This document shows positions 39,369 to 48,283 of a stretch of DNA of 64,000 bases, one piece after another; positions within the stretch are counted from its first letter, which is position 1; each line of letters starts with the position of its first letter. The notes below the pieces were generated by a model. That model made no database searches and was not told the DNA's origin. It saw only the letters and a program-made list of their open reading frames with translations. Origin of the DNA: a virus; IMG/VR virus record IMGVR_UViG_3300050821_013777, positions 57,544 through 121,543 of that record. One strand, 5' to 3'. Both the position numbers and the translations under genes were made by a program.

Positions 39369-40969
39369 CAGATCCTCCCGATGTACACAGCGGTCATGAT
39401 CTTACTTCTCGTGGTGGCCGTATATATCCAGCGTCGGCCCTCTTCTTCGTCGGCGCGCACCGACGGCTCGATCACGACGAGTACATACGGATACTCCGAA
39501 CCCTGTGACGAATGTGCCGTCAGACAGTACCCGAACTGCGCGTGCACGTGCGGTGCGAGCGAGTCCCCACCGTAGAGCGATTGTGCTCGCGCCCAGCGAC
39601 TCGCAGCGATCTCGACCGCGCGCGGCCCGGCGCCGAGGCGTCCGTGCAGCTCTTCGACGGCGAGAGTCGCGAGCTTGTTGCTCTCACCAACGTGCGTACC
39701 GCCGAAGCGCGCGTACTCCTCGACGTTCTTGTACTTGTCGTAGATGCGCTCAGGCTGTTCGGGCGGTGCCGCCCAGCCTGTGAAGGGGAACGCCTCACCG
39801 TTCACGAGATCGGCCTCGTAGACGTTCTTCCGGCACATCAGAGGTTCACCCTTCTGCGGCATCTCGTCGTAGATCCCAAGAGAAACACGAAACATTGCAT
39901 TGAGCTGGAAGCGCGTCGCGTTCCGGTGGCAGATGCACACGCCGCCTGCCTTGTACGTCTCGATGGCCACATGACCGAAGTTGCTCAGATCGACATGAGG
40001 TAGCTCGTGTAGCGCAGATAGCCCACGGCCTCCTCGCAACGCCATCGAGGCGCGAATGACAGGCGAGTCGAGGGCCTGACGGGTCACCTCGGTCATCTCG
40101 ACGCGCTCGGCACCCAGCTCCTGTGCGAACTCGGGGCTCAGGATCGAGAACGGTGGGGCGCCGCGCTCCTGTACCGGCGGGAGTTGGAACGCATCGCCGA
40201 CGCAGATGAGCCGCAGGTCGTGCTGCTCACACACGGAATAGACATCCCGCCAGATCTCGGCGGGTACCATTGACGCCTCGTCGAGCACGATGAGCCGCGA
40301 CGCAGGCTTCTCGATCTCCTCGCTGTTGCGACGCACGAACTTCACGCCGCCAGTTTTGGGATCCTCGACGACTTTGTAGATCCAGCGATGGATCGTGCGT
40401 GCGTCGAGCCCTGTCGCCTCCCGGACGCGCAGGGCGCTCTTGCCAGTTGGCGTGATCACGAGCGGGGTACCAAACTCGTGCGCGAAGACCTTGACTATGG
40501 TTGTCTTTCCCACCCCTGAATAACCAGCTACGATCCCGCAGGCGTGCCCGCCGCTCGACATCACCCGACGGCCCATCGCCATCGCCTGCTCCTGCCCCTG
40601 CGTGAGCGCGAACGGGAGAACGGGGCGCGTTGGCGGCGAGGCAGGGACAGGGACAGGAGCAGCCTCGACAACTTCGACTGTCGCACGCCACACTCGCCGC
40701 TCGACCCGCTTGGCCAGCTCCGCGAAGCCCAGCTCGTGCATGCGGAAGATTGCGTTGCGCAGCTCATCACCGCGGAGCGCGTTCTGTGCAACCGCGTGGA
40801 TGAGACCGTTCAGCTCGGCGCGCTTGATACTGTCGAGCGACGAGATCATCCGGTAGCTGTACATTGCGCGACACTGCAGATCGAGTGCAGTCTGTGCGTC
40901 GGTCAGGTCTTTGAGCACGAGCCCACAGGCGGCGCAGTTGGTTGAGACTGGAGTCTGTACGGCGCTCAC
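39368..40969 (-). CDS. RecD/Dda-like SF1B DNA helicase
   Basis: 533 aa from GTG 40969 (GTGA overlap). N-terminal CAACG...C zinc-like motif; Walker A AGYSGVGKTTIV at ~148-160; Walker B RLIVLDEASMVP; motif III ICVGDAFQLPPV; motif V/VI TAHSSQGSEYPYVLVVIE and YTATTRSK. ATP-driven 5'-3' helicase for replication or recombination. Immediately followed by the primase-polymerase. Confidence 0.92.
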   Translation of the reverse strand: MSAVQTPVSTNCAACGLVLKDLTDAQTALDLQCRAMYSYRMISSLDSIKRAELNGLIHAVAQNALRGDELRNAIFRMHELGFAELAKRVERRVWRATVEVVEAAPVPVPASPPTRPVLPFALTQGQEQAMAMGRRVMSSGGHACGIVAGYSGVGKTTIVKVFAHEFGTPLVITPTGKSALRVREATGLDARTIHRWIYKVVEDPKTGGVKFVRRNSEEIEKPASRLIVLDEASMVPAEIWRDVYSVCEQHDLRLICVGDAFQLPPVQERGAPPFSILSPEFAQELGAERVEMTEVTRQALDSPVIRASMALRGGRGLSALHELPHVDLSNFGHVAIETYKAGGVCICHRNATRFQLNAMFRVSLGIYDEMPQKGEPLMCRKNVYEADLVNGEAFPFTGWAAPPEQPERIYDKYKNVEEYARFGGTHVGESNKLATLAVEELHGRLGAGPRAVEIAASRWARAQSLYGGDSLAPHVHAQFGYCLTAHSSQGSEYPYVLVVIEPSVRADEEEGRRWIYTATTRSKIMTAVYIGRI

Positions 40970-41517
40970 CACTTCCTGCCCTTCCCTGTATCGAACACAG
41001 GCCCACGCACGTCGACGCCAGCCACGAGCCGCTCTTCGATCCCTGCGCGCACGAGTGCGTCGCCGACGTTCATCGTGATGATACCCTGCCGCTGGGCGAG
41101 CCCGAACGTGTGACGCGTTCCACTCTTACCCGCGCCCATATATCCGAACACGCAGTGCACGTCGTCGACAATCATCGCGTTTCGCGCGAGCAGGGGAAGT
41201 TGTGCTCCTGTACCTAACGGCGCCGAGTTGGCGATGGCCAGCTGCACATAACGAGCGTGGTCAGTTGGGCGAAAAGTGCAAATCTTGTTCTTGGGATGGA
41301 TCGCCTGCGCCTCGAAGTTGGCCCACGGCAGGAACAGAATGACGCGCGCCGGGTCGACCGTGTTCGCACCGCGCGCCCACGCCTGATCGGCGCCGGGCGC
41401 GTTCCCAGAGACGATGCCGTACCCGGCCGAGACGAGTTTGGCAGCGGTCTCTTCCATCCACGTGAGGATCGGCGCGGGCGTGAGGCGAGAACCGACGCAG
41501 GCGATCGATCTGGTCAT
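40966..41517 (-). CDS. SLOG/DprA-like Rossmann protein
   Basis: 183 aa. IACVGSRLTPAPI, GYGIVSGNAPGADQAWARGA and ILFLPWANFEA are the nucleotide-fold motifs of the SLOG superfamily (DprA/YspA-like), often involved in nucleotide or DNA sensing. Near the C-terminus FGYMGAGKSGTRHTFGLA is a conserved loop of this group. Phage copies are common near replication genes; precise role unknown. Confidence 0.75.
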   Translation of the reverse strand: MTRSIACVGSRLTPAPILTWMEETAAKLVSAGYGIVSGNAPGADQAWARGANTVDPARVILFLPWANFEAQAIHPKNKICTFRPTDHARYVQLAIANSAPLGTGAQLPLLARNAMIVDDVHCVFGYMGAGKSGTRHTFGLAQRQGIITMNVGDALVRAGIEERLVAGVDVRGPVFDTGKGRKW

Positions 41518-41579
41518 GAGGCTCCTTCATCGGCGAGTCGCGCGATCACGTCTGCGAAGAGTGTCCAGACGAGATTCAC
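41514..41579 (-). CDS. 21-aa peptide, coupled both sides
   Basis: GTG 41579 overlaps the stop before it and its TGA overlaps ATG 41517. Sequence MNLVWTLFADVIARLADEGA; its last codons contain GAAGGAG, the ribosome site of the SLOG gene. It may be a leader peptide that delivers ribosomes to that start rather than a functional protein. Confidence 0.35.
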   Translation of the reverse strand: MNLVWTLFADVIARLADEGAS

Positions 41580-41773
41580 CACGTATCCTCTCGTCCACGG
41601 AACTCTGCTTCGTCGGCGACTTCTTCGATCTGCGCTTCGGATTCGTTCGTGGCCTGATCGGCAGCGTCTCGCGACTCGAACAGCTCCGCCTCGGGATGCT
41701 TCGTAGTCCAGCTCTTACCCGCCGTCAGGTACAACCACGTCTGGTCCATGGGCACGTACACTGCGAACCTCAC
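41576..41773 (-). CDS. Small acidic hypothetical protein
   Basis: 65 aa from GTG 41773 (GTGA). Beta-like start FAVYVPMDQTWLYLTAG, then a very acidic tail (ESEAQIEEVADEAEFRG), DNA-mimic-like in charge. Not recognised. Confidence 0.5.
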   Translation of the reverse strand: MRFAVYVPMDQTWLYLTAGKSWTTKHPEAELFESRDAADQATNESEAQIEEVADEAEFRGREDTW

Positions 41774-42114
41774 GCGTCACTCCTCTTGATCCTGAAACCC
41801 TTCTCAGTCAGCGCCACGATGATCAGGACGACGTTCTTTCGAACTTCCGAGGTCTCGAACATCTCCTGACGCTCCCCATTGTCACCTGTGTTCCACCAAG
41901 CCGACGCGTCCGCCCACTGCTTGATGACCGTGACCGTGTCGAGATCATGCGCCCCGAGATCGAGATTGAACTCCTTGCCCGCCTGCTGGACAGTGACGAA
42001 CAGCTTGCTGGGCAGCGGGCGGATGAAGATCTCGTCCGGTGTGAAGCCGAGCTTGCGGAACACTTCGTGCACGGCGAGCGCCTCACGAATGATCGGATGG
42101 GTCGGCGCGGTCAC
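41770..42114 (-). CDS. Hypothetical 114-aa protein
   Basis: GTG 42114 overlaps the upstream stop. N-terminal helix PIIREALAVHEVFRKLGF, then beta KLFVTVQQAGKEFNLDLG. Ends in VALTEKGFRIKRSDA. Not recognised. Confidence 0.55.
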   Translation of the reverse strand: MTAPTHPIIREALAVHEVFRKLGFTPDEIFIRPLPSKLFVTVQQAGKEFNLDLGAHDLDTVTVIKQWADASAWWNTGDNGERQEMFETSEVRKNVVLIIVALTEKGFRIKRSDA

Positions 42115-42332
42115 CCTGCACCTCCTGGTTGCGGCAGCCCTTCGACCTTGCCCAAGTCCTTCAAGATCTTTTGCCCCGCCGCGATCATGTCCTCGGCGTG
42201 GTGCTTGAGCGTCTGGACGTTCGCCGGGTCGAGCTGGTCGTGCGTGCGGCCCCAGATCACCAGCACCGACATGATGTTGTCGAGCCGACCAATCGTGAGG
42301 TCGAAGTCGTCCTGCTGTACCTGCTGTATCAT
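42111..42332 (-). CDS. Hypothetical 73-aa helical protein
   Basis: All-helical (DFDLTIGRLDNIMSVLVIWG, TLKHHAEDMIAAGQKILKDL). GTGA/ATGA coupling on both sides. Not recognised. Confidence 0.55.
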   Translation of the reverse strand: MIQQVQQDDFDLTIGRLDNIMSVLVIWGRTHDQLDPANVQTLKHHAEDMIAAGQKILKDLGKVEGLPQPGGAG

Positions 42333-42841
42333 TGCGACAGACTCCCTTCGCGCTGCATGACGCCCCAGTGCAGCTCAATTGGCGTGCTGTAGCCGAGTCG
42401 AGACGGATGGCGGGGAGCACCGGACTTTGTATGACCGATACAGAACACTTCAGCCTCGCGCACAGCGTACGCGATCCTGGGAAGCCGCTCGCGTACCAGC
42501 TTCGGTGGACCGCTGTCGCCCCACCCTGCGACAATACCTGTTGCGCCCACCGCGAGCTGCAGGATCCACTTGTCGTTGTCCGGCCCGACCGGATCGGCAG
42601 CCTGCTTCAATTCAGTTGGGTAGGTCGTCCTGAACGCGAACATGTTGACGACGTAGAGATCGCTGTAGCCCCACTTCGTAGCAAAACCAACGCACTTACG
42701 AATCGTCGTGTCGTCTTCAAGCGCATCCGCAGTCGATGGGTTGAGCATGATCCACAGGAGATAGCCTGGCCCATCGCGCCACTTTCGACGCAGCCAGTAG
42801 CGGTACAGTCCGTCGGGACTGATGAGAGCGGAACGTTCCAT
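42329..42841 (-). CDS. DUF1643 family protein
   Basis: 170 aa from ATG 42841 (TGATG). RYWLRRKW, GYLLWIMLNPSTADALEDD, TIRKCVGFATKWGY and the C-terminal AVFC-like region with GHTKSGAPRHPSRLGY are hallmarks of DUF1643, common in phages and mobile elements; biochemical role unknown. Confidence 0.85.
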   Translation of the reverse strand: MERSALISPDGLYRYWLRRKWRDGPGYLLWIMLNPSTADALEDDTTIRKCVGFATKWGYSDLYVVNMFAFRTTYPTELKQAADPVGPDNDKWILQLAVGATGIVAGWGDSGPPKLVRERLPRIAYAVREAEVFCIGHTKSGAPRHPSRLGYSTPIELHWGVMQREGSLSQ

Positions 42842-43047
42842 CACGGTCGGTAGCCTTTCTCAGGCGCCCGCCCCGACCCTTTGCACGTCGGGCACGTTGT
42901 GCTGTGCGGACCGTCAGCGTCATGATCGACGCGGTACTTGTCGCGATCGACGCTGCCCGAGCCTTTGCACTCGGTGCACGCCTTGCCGAACGTGGCGTCA
43001 AAGTTGTCGCGGTACTCTTTGGTCGCTGGCCTCGTGACGATCGCCAT
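42841..43047 (-). CDS. DnaJ-type zinc-finger protein
   Basis: 68 aa. Two CxxCxGxG units (CTECKGSG and CPTCKGSG) make a DnaJ-like zinc site. No J-domain. Such mini zinc proteins are frequent in phages; partner unknown. Confidence 0.7.
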   Translation of the reverse strand: MAIVTRPATKEYRDNFDATFGKACTECKGSGSVDRDKYRVDHDADGPHSTTCPTCKGSGRAPEKGYRP

Positions 43048-43280
43048 CAGGCTCTCCTCGGGTAGTGACCGGTGTTCCGGCGTGTGGTCTCACTGCTGTT
43101 CATGCGCTTCAGCTTCATGACGAACGTCGATCGCTTGAAGCCGAGCAGCGCAGCTGCCTCTTTCCTTACGTCGTCAACTGCAGCCAACGCCTCGCCGACG
43201 TATGCCTCTTCGATCGCAGCGAGGAACTCGGGTAGATCAATCGGCAGTGGCGGAAGCTGGATATCACGTACGACTGGCAT
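43047..43280 (-). CDS. Fis-type helix-turn-helix protein
   Basis: 77 aa from ATG 43280. The C-terminal ~45 residues (EAALAAVDDVRKEAAALLG then FKRSTFVMKLKRMN) match the HTH_8 DNA-binding domain of Fis and NtrC-like proteins. Likely a small phage DNA-binding regulator. Starts 17 nt inside the gene upstream. Confidence 0.65.
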   Translation of the reverse strand: MPVVRDIQLPPLPIDLPEFLAAIEEAYVGEALAAVDDVRKEAAALLGFKRSTFVMKLKRMNSSETTRRNTGHYPRRA

Positions 43281-43629
43281 CGACGCTCCTCGGCAAAGTG
43301 TTCTCGAACCGCTCATGCTGCTCGCCAACCAGCTCGAAGTCGGTGAGCGATCGGTCGTGTATTGTGTGCACACGCAGCGCGAGATTGTTGCCTGGCCCGA
43401 GCTGATGTGCGAGCCAGCCGACACATGGCAGCTCCTTGCCAAGCATCGTCTCGTGACAGGCCATCATCCGAAGTACCTTGCCCCCGAGTGCGAGCGCGAT
43501 GCTGTTCGGATCGGTATGGTCGGCGAGCGTGTTCTTCAGGTTCGCATGCCGCACGGGGCAGTAACCGTTCGGGATGTCGTGGGGGTCGACGTCGACACGC
43601 CACGGACACTTTTTGCATTGGCGCCTCAT
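43264..43629 (-). CDS. DUF6283-like Cys protein
   Basis: 121 aa from ATG 43629 (TGATG). RQCKKCPWRVDVDPHDIPNG, ANLKNTLAD, RMMACHETMLGKELPCVGWL gives CxxCPW with a distal MxCH...C, as in the DUF6283 group of phage proteins, which probably bind zinc. Encoded directly after the DNA polymerase. Confidence 0.75.
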   Translation of the reverse strand: MRRQCKKCPWRVDVDPHDIPNGYCPVRHANLKNTLADHTDPNSIALALGGKVLRMMACHETMLGKELPCVGWLAHQLGPGNNLALRVHTIHDRSLTDFELVGEQHERFENTLPRSVDASRT

Positions 43630-46067
43630 CACACCACCGCCCAGTTCGGCCCGGCCTTGGGCTCAGCCGGGAACAACATGGCGCCCATCTTGCGCTCCAT
43701 GCACTGACGCACGAGCCGCTTCACATCCTCTTTCTCGCGCTCCGCGCATTCGACCACGAGCTGATCGTGCCCGTTGATCAGCAGCCCGCGGTGGTTCGCG
43801 TAGTCGAATGGGTAGGCGCGCACGAGCTGACGAATCGATTCGTTCTGCATAGTTGCACAGGAGCCTTGAACATCATGGTTCGGCATCTCCGTCGGCTTCT
43901 CTCCGCCCACGAAGAACCGCTTGCGGCCCCCGATGCGCGTCGCGATCGATCCTGTGCTGCGCCAGCCGTAGATGAGCTTCTTCTTCCACTCAGGGATAGA
44001 CGGGTGCAGGTTCCACCAGAGCGTGTAGAGACGCTGGACCTCCGCCAGCGTGATGCCAGGGAACATCGGGTTGAGGTTGTCGTCACGGAGCAGCGATAGC
44101 GTCTGGTAGATCTTCGGAGGCTCAGCGTCGTAGTTCAGCGCGTAGACGAAGCGCTTGATGAAGGTACGAATCCCTTTCGTCACCTGCTCGGGAGCACACT
44201 TGAACACGGTACAGGCGTTCGCGATGTGCACGTCGGGGCCGGTGCCGGCGTCGAAGGCGCGGAACGCTTCGATCAACGGCGCGTCATTCGCGAGCCAGGC
44301 GATCATCCGCAGCTCGACAGCCTGCATGTCGGCCGCGACCAGGACGTTGCCCGGCTTCGCCACGTACATCGCGCGCAGCGCATCGATGATGTTCTGTGCG
44401 TTGGGGTCGTTCGAGCCCCAGCGCCCCGAGCGCTTGCCAGGACGCCACACAGGTCGCACGCAGCCGTCGGTGTGAATCGTGGGGCCGCCTTCGAGCCTGC
44501 CCTCCACCACATGGCCCGTGTACGTGCCGAGGATCTTCTCGGCTTCGCGACAGCCGAGAAGCGCGTGGATGACCTTGCGTGCCCGGTCGTCGACACCGAG
44601 CGAGAGCAGGTCGATGAGCGTGCTCTCGTCAGTTGACGGGTCGCCACCGTCCGTGACGTGCTCATCTAGCATCGGCAGCCCGAGATCACGATAGAGCAGG
44701 GCCTGAACCTGCTTCGGTGAGTTCGGATTCACCTCGCGGCCAGCAACTTCATTCAGCTCACGCGCGAGCCGATCGGCCTTCTCCTGGTACTCGACAGCGA
44801 ACTTCATCCGCGCAGCCTGATCGACGTAGAGCCCCATCGCCGACATGCTGCGGCCGATCTGGAACAGCTCCTTGTCGAGCGAGTAGATCGGCATCTGCTG
44901 CGCGGATACGAGGTTCGACTCGACGTACGGCATGCATGACCACGTCGTCGCGATGTCGAACGAGAGGTAGCGGTCGAGCACGCCATCGTCGCGGACGTTG
45001 GAATGTTTTACATCGTCCTTCCATCGCGGCGCGTCCGTGTAGATGCTCGCGAGGAAGTCCAAACCGTGTGGCAGCTCGGAGGTCTGTCCGATCTGATGGG
45101 CTATAAGTGAATCCGCGATTTTTTCGTCAGGCATTGGCATCCCGTGCCGGTAGAGGACCACGGAGTCGAAGACGATGCCGTTGTGCGTGTCGAGACGGGG
45201 CGCGCGCTGGAAGTAGGCGCCGATCGCTCGGGCCTGCTGCACGATCTCGTCCTGATGAAGCATGTACTGGCCGTGCACGGAGAGCGGGGAGTAGATCATC
45301 ACCTCCCGCGCATTGCCGATGCCGATGCGCCGCAGGTTGCACGTCCAGGTGTCGACCCCGTCGGTCTCGACGTCGACAGCAGCGCGCTCGGTCTGTGTCG
45401 CCAGGAAGTTCTCGACCTCCGCCGCTGACCGCGGAACGAAGTACCAGGGGTCCTTCCATGTGCTGCCACCGCGGCTGATGCGCACGCCCTTCGCGACGTC
45501 AGCGTGGAAGATGCTCCGCATGACCCGACCCTCGTCGCGAAGCACAAACGCGGCGTGCGGCGTTGCTATCGCAGGCGTCCCGTTCGGGAGAACCGCCGGT
45601 GTGCCCCGGATCTGCATCACGCTCTGCTTGAGCCCCACAGCCTGTACCGCGGCGCCGCCCATCATGACCACGTACTGCAGGCCCTGCATCTCGCGTTCGA
45701 GCCGCGGGCGGCACAGATCGATGGGGGAGGGGAGCCCCTGCTTCTTGCACTGTTGCAGGAACGCTTTGAGCACGCCTGGGGGCTGGCACTGCATGGCATT
45801 AAGCAGGGCAACACGACTTATATCGACGCCTGCATTCTGGAGCGCTGTGCGGATCTCGCGGCCGGAAGCTCCGCAGAGGGTTCTGCCTTCAGCGACTTCT
45901 GTTGATCCAGGAGCTTCCGCGACCACCGCGAGCGTCGCCCCAGCCGGCCTAGTCGACGGCACGGGTCCACGAGCTGTATTTGCACACGGGCAAAGGTCGC
46001 AGCGTGCACCGAGCGCCATGGCTTCGTAGTGCTGTGGCCCTGGAACGTTGACTGCTACGACCGTCAT
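43629..46067 (-). CDS. Uracil-DNA glycosylase - 3'-5' exonuclease - DNA polymerase I fusion
   Basis: 812 aa from ATG 46067. Residues 1-195: family 4-type uracil-DNA glycosylase with Fe-S cysteines C23, C26, C94, C119, motif AEAPGSTE and PHAAFVLR. Residues ~225-385: DnaQ-like exonuclease, DVETD, HNGIVFDSV and YLSFD all intact. Residues ~395-812: family A polymerase; motif A DMQAVELRM, motif B KGIRTFIKRFVYALNYDAE, motif C GHDQLVVE (canonical HDE is HDQ). It would copy phage DNA and excise or sense uracil ahead of synthesis. Coupled to a homing-endonuclease-like gene upstream. Confidence 0.9.
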   Translation of the reverse strand: MTVVAVNVPGPQHYEAMALGARCDLCPCANTARGPVPSTRPAGATLAVVAEAPGSTEVAEGRTLCGASGREIRTALQNAGVDISRVALLNAMQCQPPGVLKAFLQQCKKQGLPSPIDLCRPRLEREMQGLQYVVMMGGAAVQAVGLKQSVMQIRGTPAVLPNGTPAIATPHAAFVLRDEGRVMRSIFHADVAKGVRISRGGSTWKDPWYFVPRSAAEVENFLATQTERAAVDVETDGVDTWTCNLRRIGIGNAREVMIYSPLSVHGQYMLHQDEIVQQARAIGAYFQRAPRLDTHNGIVFDSVVLYRHGMPMPDEKIADSLIAHQIGQTSELPHGLDFLASIYTDAPRWKDDVKHSNVRDDGVLDRYLSFDIATTWSCMPYVESNLVSAQQMPIYSLDKELFQIGRSMSAMGLYVDQAARMKFAVEYQEKADRLARELNEVAGREVNPNSPKQVQALLYRDLGLPMLDEHVTDGGDPSTDESTLIDLLSLGVDDRARKVIHALLGCREAEKILGTYTGHVVEGRLEGGPTIHTDGCVRPVWRPGKRSGRWGSNDPNAQNIIDALRAMYVAKPGNVLVAADMQAVELRMIAWLANDAPLIEAFRAFDAGTGPDVHIANACTVFKCAPEQVTKGIRTFIKRFVYALNYDAEPPKIYQTLSLLRDDNLNPMFPGITLAEVQRLYTLWWNLHPSIPEWKKKLIYGWRSTGSIATRIGGRKRFFVGGEKPTEMPNHDVQGSCATMQNESIRQLVRAYPFDYANHRGLLINGHDQLVVECAEREKEDVKRLVRQCMERKMGAMLFPAEPKAGPNWAVV

Positions 46068-46717
46068 GCCGCGCCTCGCAACGGACGCATCACGGCATCC
46101 GTGTTGGACCATCCCCATCGGTCGATTCGTGCAAGAATCGTTGATATGCCGATTCCGCGTCTCCTCGCCCACACCATCGCAGGCGCCTGTTCACCGTGAA
46201 CAGTGAGGATCCTGTTGCTCGATCTGTTCAGGGACTGTTCAGCGTTCGTCGCCCAGCACACATTCCCCGGTACGTATCCGCGCTCGTTGTTCTTGCGTTC
46301 GAGCATGTACTTCGGCCCTGGAGCCTTCCCTACGTCACGCAAGAATCTGACAAACGATTTTCGCCAGACAGGTGCGACAGTTATCCCTCGTCCACCATAG
46401 CGTGGCCACTTCGATGCTTTCGGATTTGTGCAGCGGTTGATCATGCCAGACCAGGCACGATACTCCTTAGTCCTGTCGTACTTCCCACCCTGTCCATGCG
46501 CGTATCTAACTGCTTCTTTTCCTCGTCTTTTTCGCCAGCAGCCGCATGACACGATCAATTTAGCTAGTAGCTTGTCTGTTGCTACTGTCGTGACGTTTCC
46601 ACACGCGCAGATGCATCTCCAACCAGCACGGTTGGGGGTTCGCGCGGGCTCCACTGCCGTCAGTCGGCCAAACCTATGACCGCGCAGATCATGCCGCCTG
46701 GCTCTCTGCGCGCTCAT
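46064..46717 (-). CDS. Zinc-ribbon HNH-like homing endonuclease
   Basis: 217 aa from ATG 46717. N-terminal RFGRLTAVEPA and Cys motif CICACGNVTTVATDKL...SCGC; centre EYRAWSGMINRCTNP, YGGRGITVAPVWRKSF, ERKNNERGYVPGNVCWAT; this is the conserved layout of free-standing phage HNH/AP2-type endonucleases. Its place beside the polymerase gene is a classic homing position. Base composition is lower in GC than its neighbours. Confidence 0.8.
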   Translation of the reverse strand: MSAQRARRHDLRGHRFGRLTAVEPARTPNRAGWRCICACGNVTTVATDKLLAKLIVSCGCWRKRRGKEAVRYAHGQGGKYDRTKEYRAWSGMINRCTNPKASKWPRYGGRGITVAPVWRKSFVRFLRDVGKAPGPKYMLERKNNERGYVPGNVCWATNAEQSLNRSSNRILTVHGEQAPAMVWARRRGIGISTILARIDRWGWSNTDAVMRPLRGAA

Positions 46718-46860
46718 CGACGGCGCACCAACAACTTCGCCACGCAGCAGAGCGCACCGAACGCAAGCGCCGTGCTGCGGAGCTGCGGACTTGGTTCCGC
46801 CACCAGCACGATCACACACGCCAGCAGGATGGCGATGTTGAAGTGATCGCGCGTCCTCAC
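46714..46860 (-). CDS. Small two-span membrane protein
   Basis: 48 aa from GTG 46860 (GTGA). Two hydrophobic stretches (FNIAILLACVIVLVA and TALAFGALCCVAKLLV) with an RRR end. Overlaps the endonuclease start by ATGA. Similar in size to 34245-34412. Confidence 0.5.
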   Translation of the reverse strand: MRTRDHFNIAILLACVIVLVAEPSPQLRSTALAFGALCCVAKLLVRRR

Positions 46861-47069
46861 CCTTCGGCTCCATCAATCGCTGCGAGCACGACGCAGGCAC
46901 AGGCCATCCGGTGCCCATCGCTGCAGCGCTCTTTTTCCTCGCGTCGCAACCGCTCGATCTTATCAGCGCGAGCCGCCAGCTCCTCAGACAAATGCCGCCG
47001 CGATCCGGCCAGCACCTCTGCCGCTCGGCGAAGCAGTTGAATTGTCGAGGCACTGGCGGCGGTCGGCAT
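46857..47069 (-). CDS. Hypothetical 70-aa helical protein
   Basis: Helical with a charged coiled-coil part (EELAARADKIERLRREEKERC) and a Cys pair MACACVV. First gene after a 78-bp gap that holds TAGAAT at 47093-47088 on the minus strand, a possible -10 without a good -35; AAAGGCG is a weak ribosome site. Confidence 0.5.
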   Translation of the reverse strand: MPTAASASTIQLLRRAAEVLAGSRRHLSEELAARADKIERLRREEKERCSDGHRMACACVVLAAIDGAEG

Positions 47070-47147
47070 CGCTATTTCGCCTTTCGCATTCTACGCACGG
47101 GGTGTTGTACCGAAGACATGGCCGGTCAATTTAATCAGCGCTGGCAT

Positions 47148-48011
47148 CTATCCATTCAGCAACAGACGCTGTTGATCCGCGGCAAAAGTCACGTTCGTCA
47201 GTCCACGGTCGATGCACACTTGAAACAGGGCTGCTGCGGCAAGGCGGTACGTCGCGAGATCGATGCGACCTCGCATGAGCGCGTAGCGAAACAGAAGGAA
47301 CGATGTCTTAGCTGCGTCGGCCGTGCAGTAGAGCTGGATCTTCGCGTGCTCGCCATTCGCATACATGGCCCTTACCTTGGTCCCATCGACCTCGCCCTTC
47401 GCAGGCAAGCCGATTACCTGAGCAAGTGCGTCGAGGCTGAAGCCAGTTCGTCCAAGCGCGCCGTACTCCGTGATCGCGTCGAACAGGTCTAGGTGGTGTT
47501 CCTCCGCGTAGCGCCTGCGATGTTGCACCGTATTCCAGTGCTGTGAAAGCCCCAACCGCAACGAGCGGAGGCCGAGCACAGGCACATCGAAGGTACGTCC
47601 GTTGAACGTCACGACGGTTCCCGGTATCTGCGCGAGCCACGCAGAGAAATCGTTGATGAGCTTCGGCTCATCGTCGTGACCGACGCAGCCGATGTGTTGC
47701 AGGTTCAGCGCATCATCGAAGAGCGCAAACCCGATCGCGATCACACGATGGGCGTATAGTGGCGGGAAGGGCTCCTTCGGCGGCTCGTTCGGATCGACCG
47801 GCTTCTTTCGCGAGCGCGACTTCTTCGCAGGCGTACCGACGGGTGGGATCACGATGCCGCTGTCAGTAGACGGCGTGGCGGCTGGGGCTCCGACAATGGT
47901 CAACTGTCCTGGCAGGGGCGCAGCGGGATTGGCCGGCGGCGGATCGACAGGCGGCGGGGTCCAAACTGACAGGTCGGGGATGGTTTCGATATCGAACACG
48001 AGATACGACAT
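47148..48011 (-). CDS. PolB-like 3'-5' exonuclease (DnaQ fold)
   Basis: 287 aa. VFDIETIPD is Exo I, VTFNGRTFDVPVL Exo II, YCTADAAKT Exo III, as in the predicted PolB-type 3'-5' exonuclease family (PF10108). Residues ~20-80 are a Pro-rich, Lys-rich insertion (AKKSRSRKKPVDPNEPP). It may proofread or process DNA ends in replication. Confidence 0.85.
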   Translation of the reverse strand: MSYLVFDIETIPDLSVWTPPPVDPPPANPAAPLPGQLTIVGAPAATPSTDSGIVIPPVGTPAKKSRSRKKPVDPNEPPKEPFPPLYAHRVIAIGFALFDDALNLQHIGCVGHDDEPKLINDFSAWLAQIPGTVVTFNGRTFDVPVLGLRSLRLGLSQHWNTVQHRRRYAEEHHLDLFDAITEYGALGRTGFSLDALAQVIGLPAKGEVDGTKVRAMYANGEHAKIQLYCTADAAKTSFLLFRYALMRGRIDLATYRLAAAALFQVCIDRGLTNVTFAADQQRLLLNG

Positions 48012-48016
48012 GGTCT

Positions 48017-48175
48017 TTAGCGTTCCTCCAGCATGAGTTTTTCGATCGCGAGCTTCAGCAGCTCATCGTCCGTGAGCTTCTTCTTCCCGCGCACATGCGC
48101 CTTGTAGCGCTTCTTGATCTCAGCGAGATCTCGCTGGACCAACCACTCCCGTTCACCCTCGTACGCCTGACACAT
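48017..48175 (-). CDS. Small basic helical protein
   Basis: 52 aa; ATG 48175 chosen because AAGGAG lies 7 nt upstream. Helical: EWLVQRDLAEIKKRYKAHV, then KKLTDDELLKLAIEKLM. Not recognised. The 108 bp before it (48176-48283) show no other gene. Confidence 0.5.
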   Translation of the reverse strand: MCQAYEGEREWLVQRDLAEIKKRYKAHVRGKKKLTDDELLKLAIEKLMLEER

Positions 48176-48283
48176 CTCGCGCTCCTTCAAAGAGAACGCC
48201 CCGCGACGCAACACAGACAGCCATCAAGGTGGATAGCCTCCGATGTGTACGCTTCGCCTTATGCGCGCCGCGGGGCTAAAGAG

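Noticed and set aside
41080-41140. GAGKSGT in the SLOG protein as a Walker A motif
   Set aside because: Wrong position and no Walker B; it belongs to the conserved C-terminal part of SLOG-type proteins.
46149-46172. Upstream start for the DNA polymerase fusion adding 35 residues
   Set aside because: The ATG at 46067 overlaps the upstream stop (ATGA) and begins the glycosylase domain; the extension overlaps the homing endonuclease gene in another frame.
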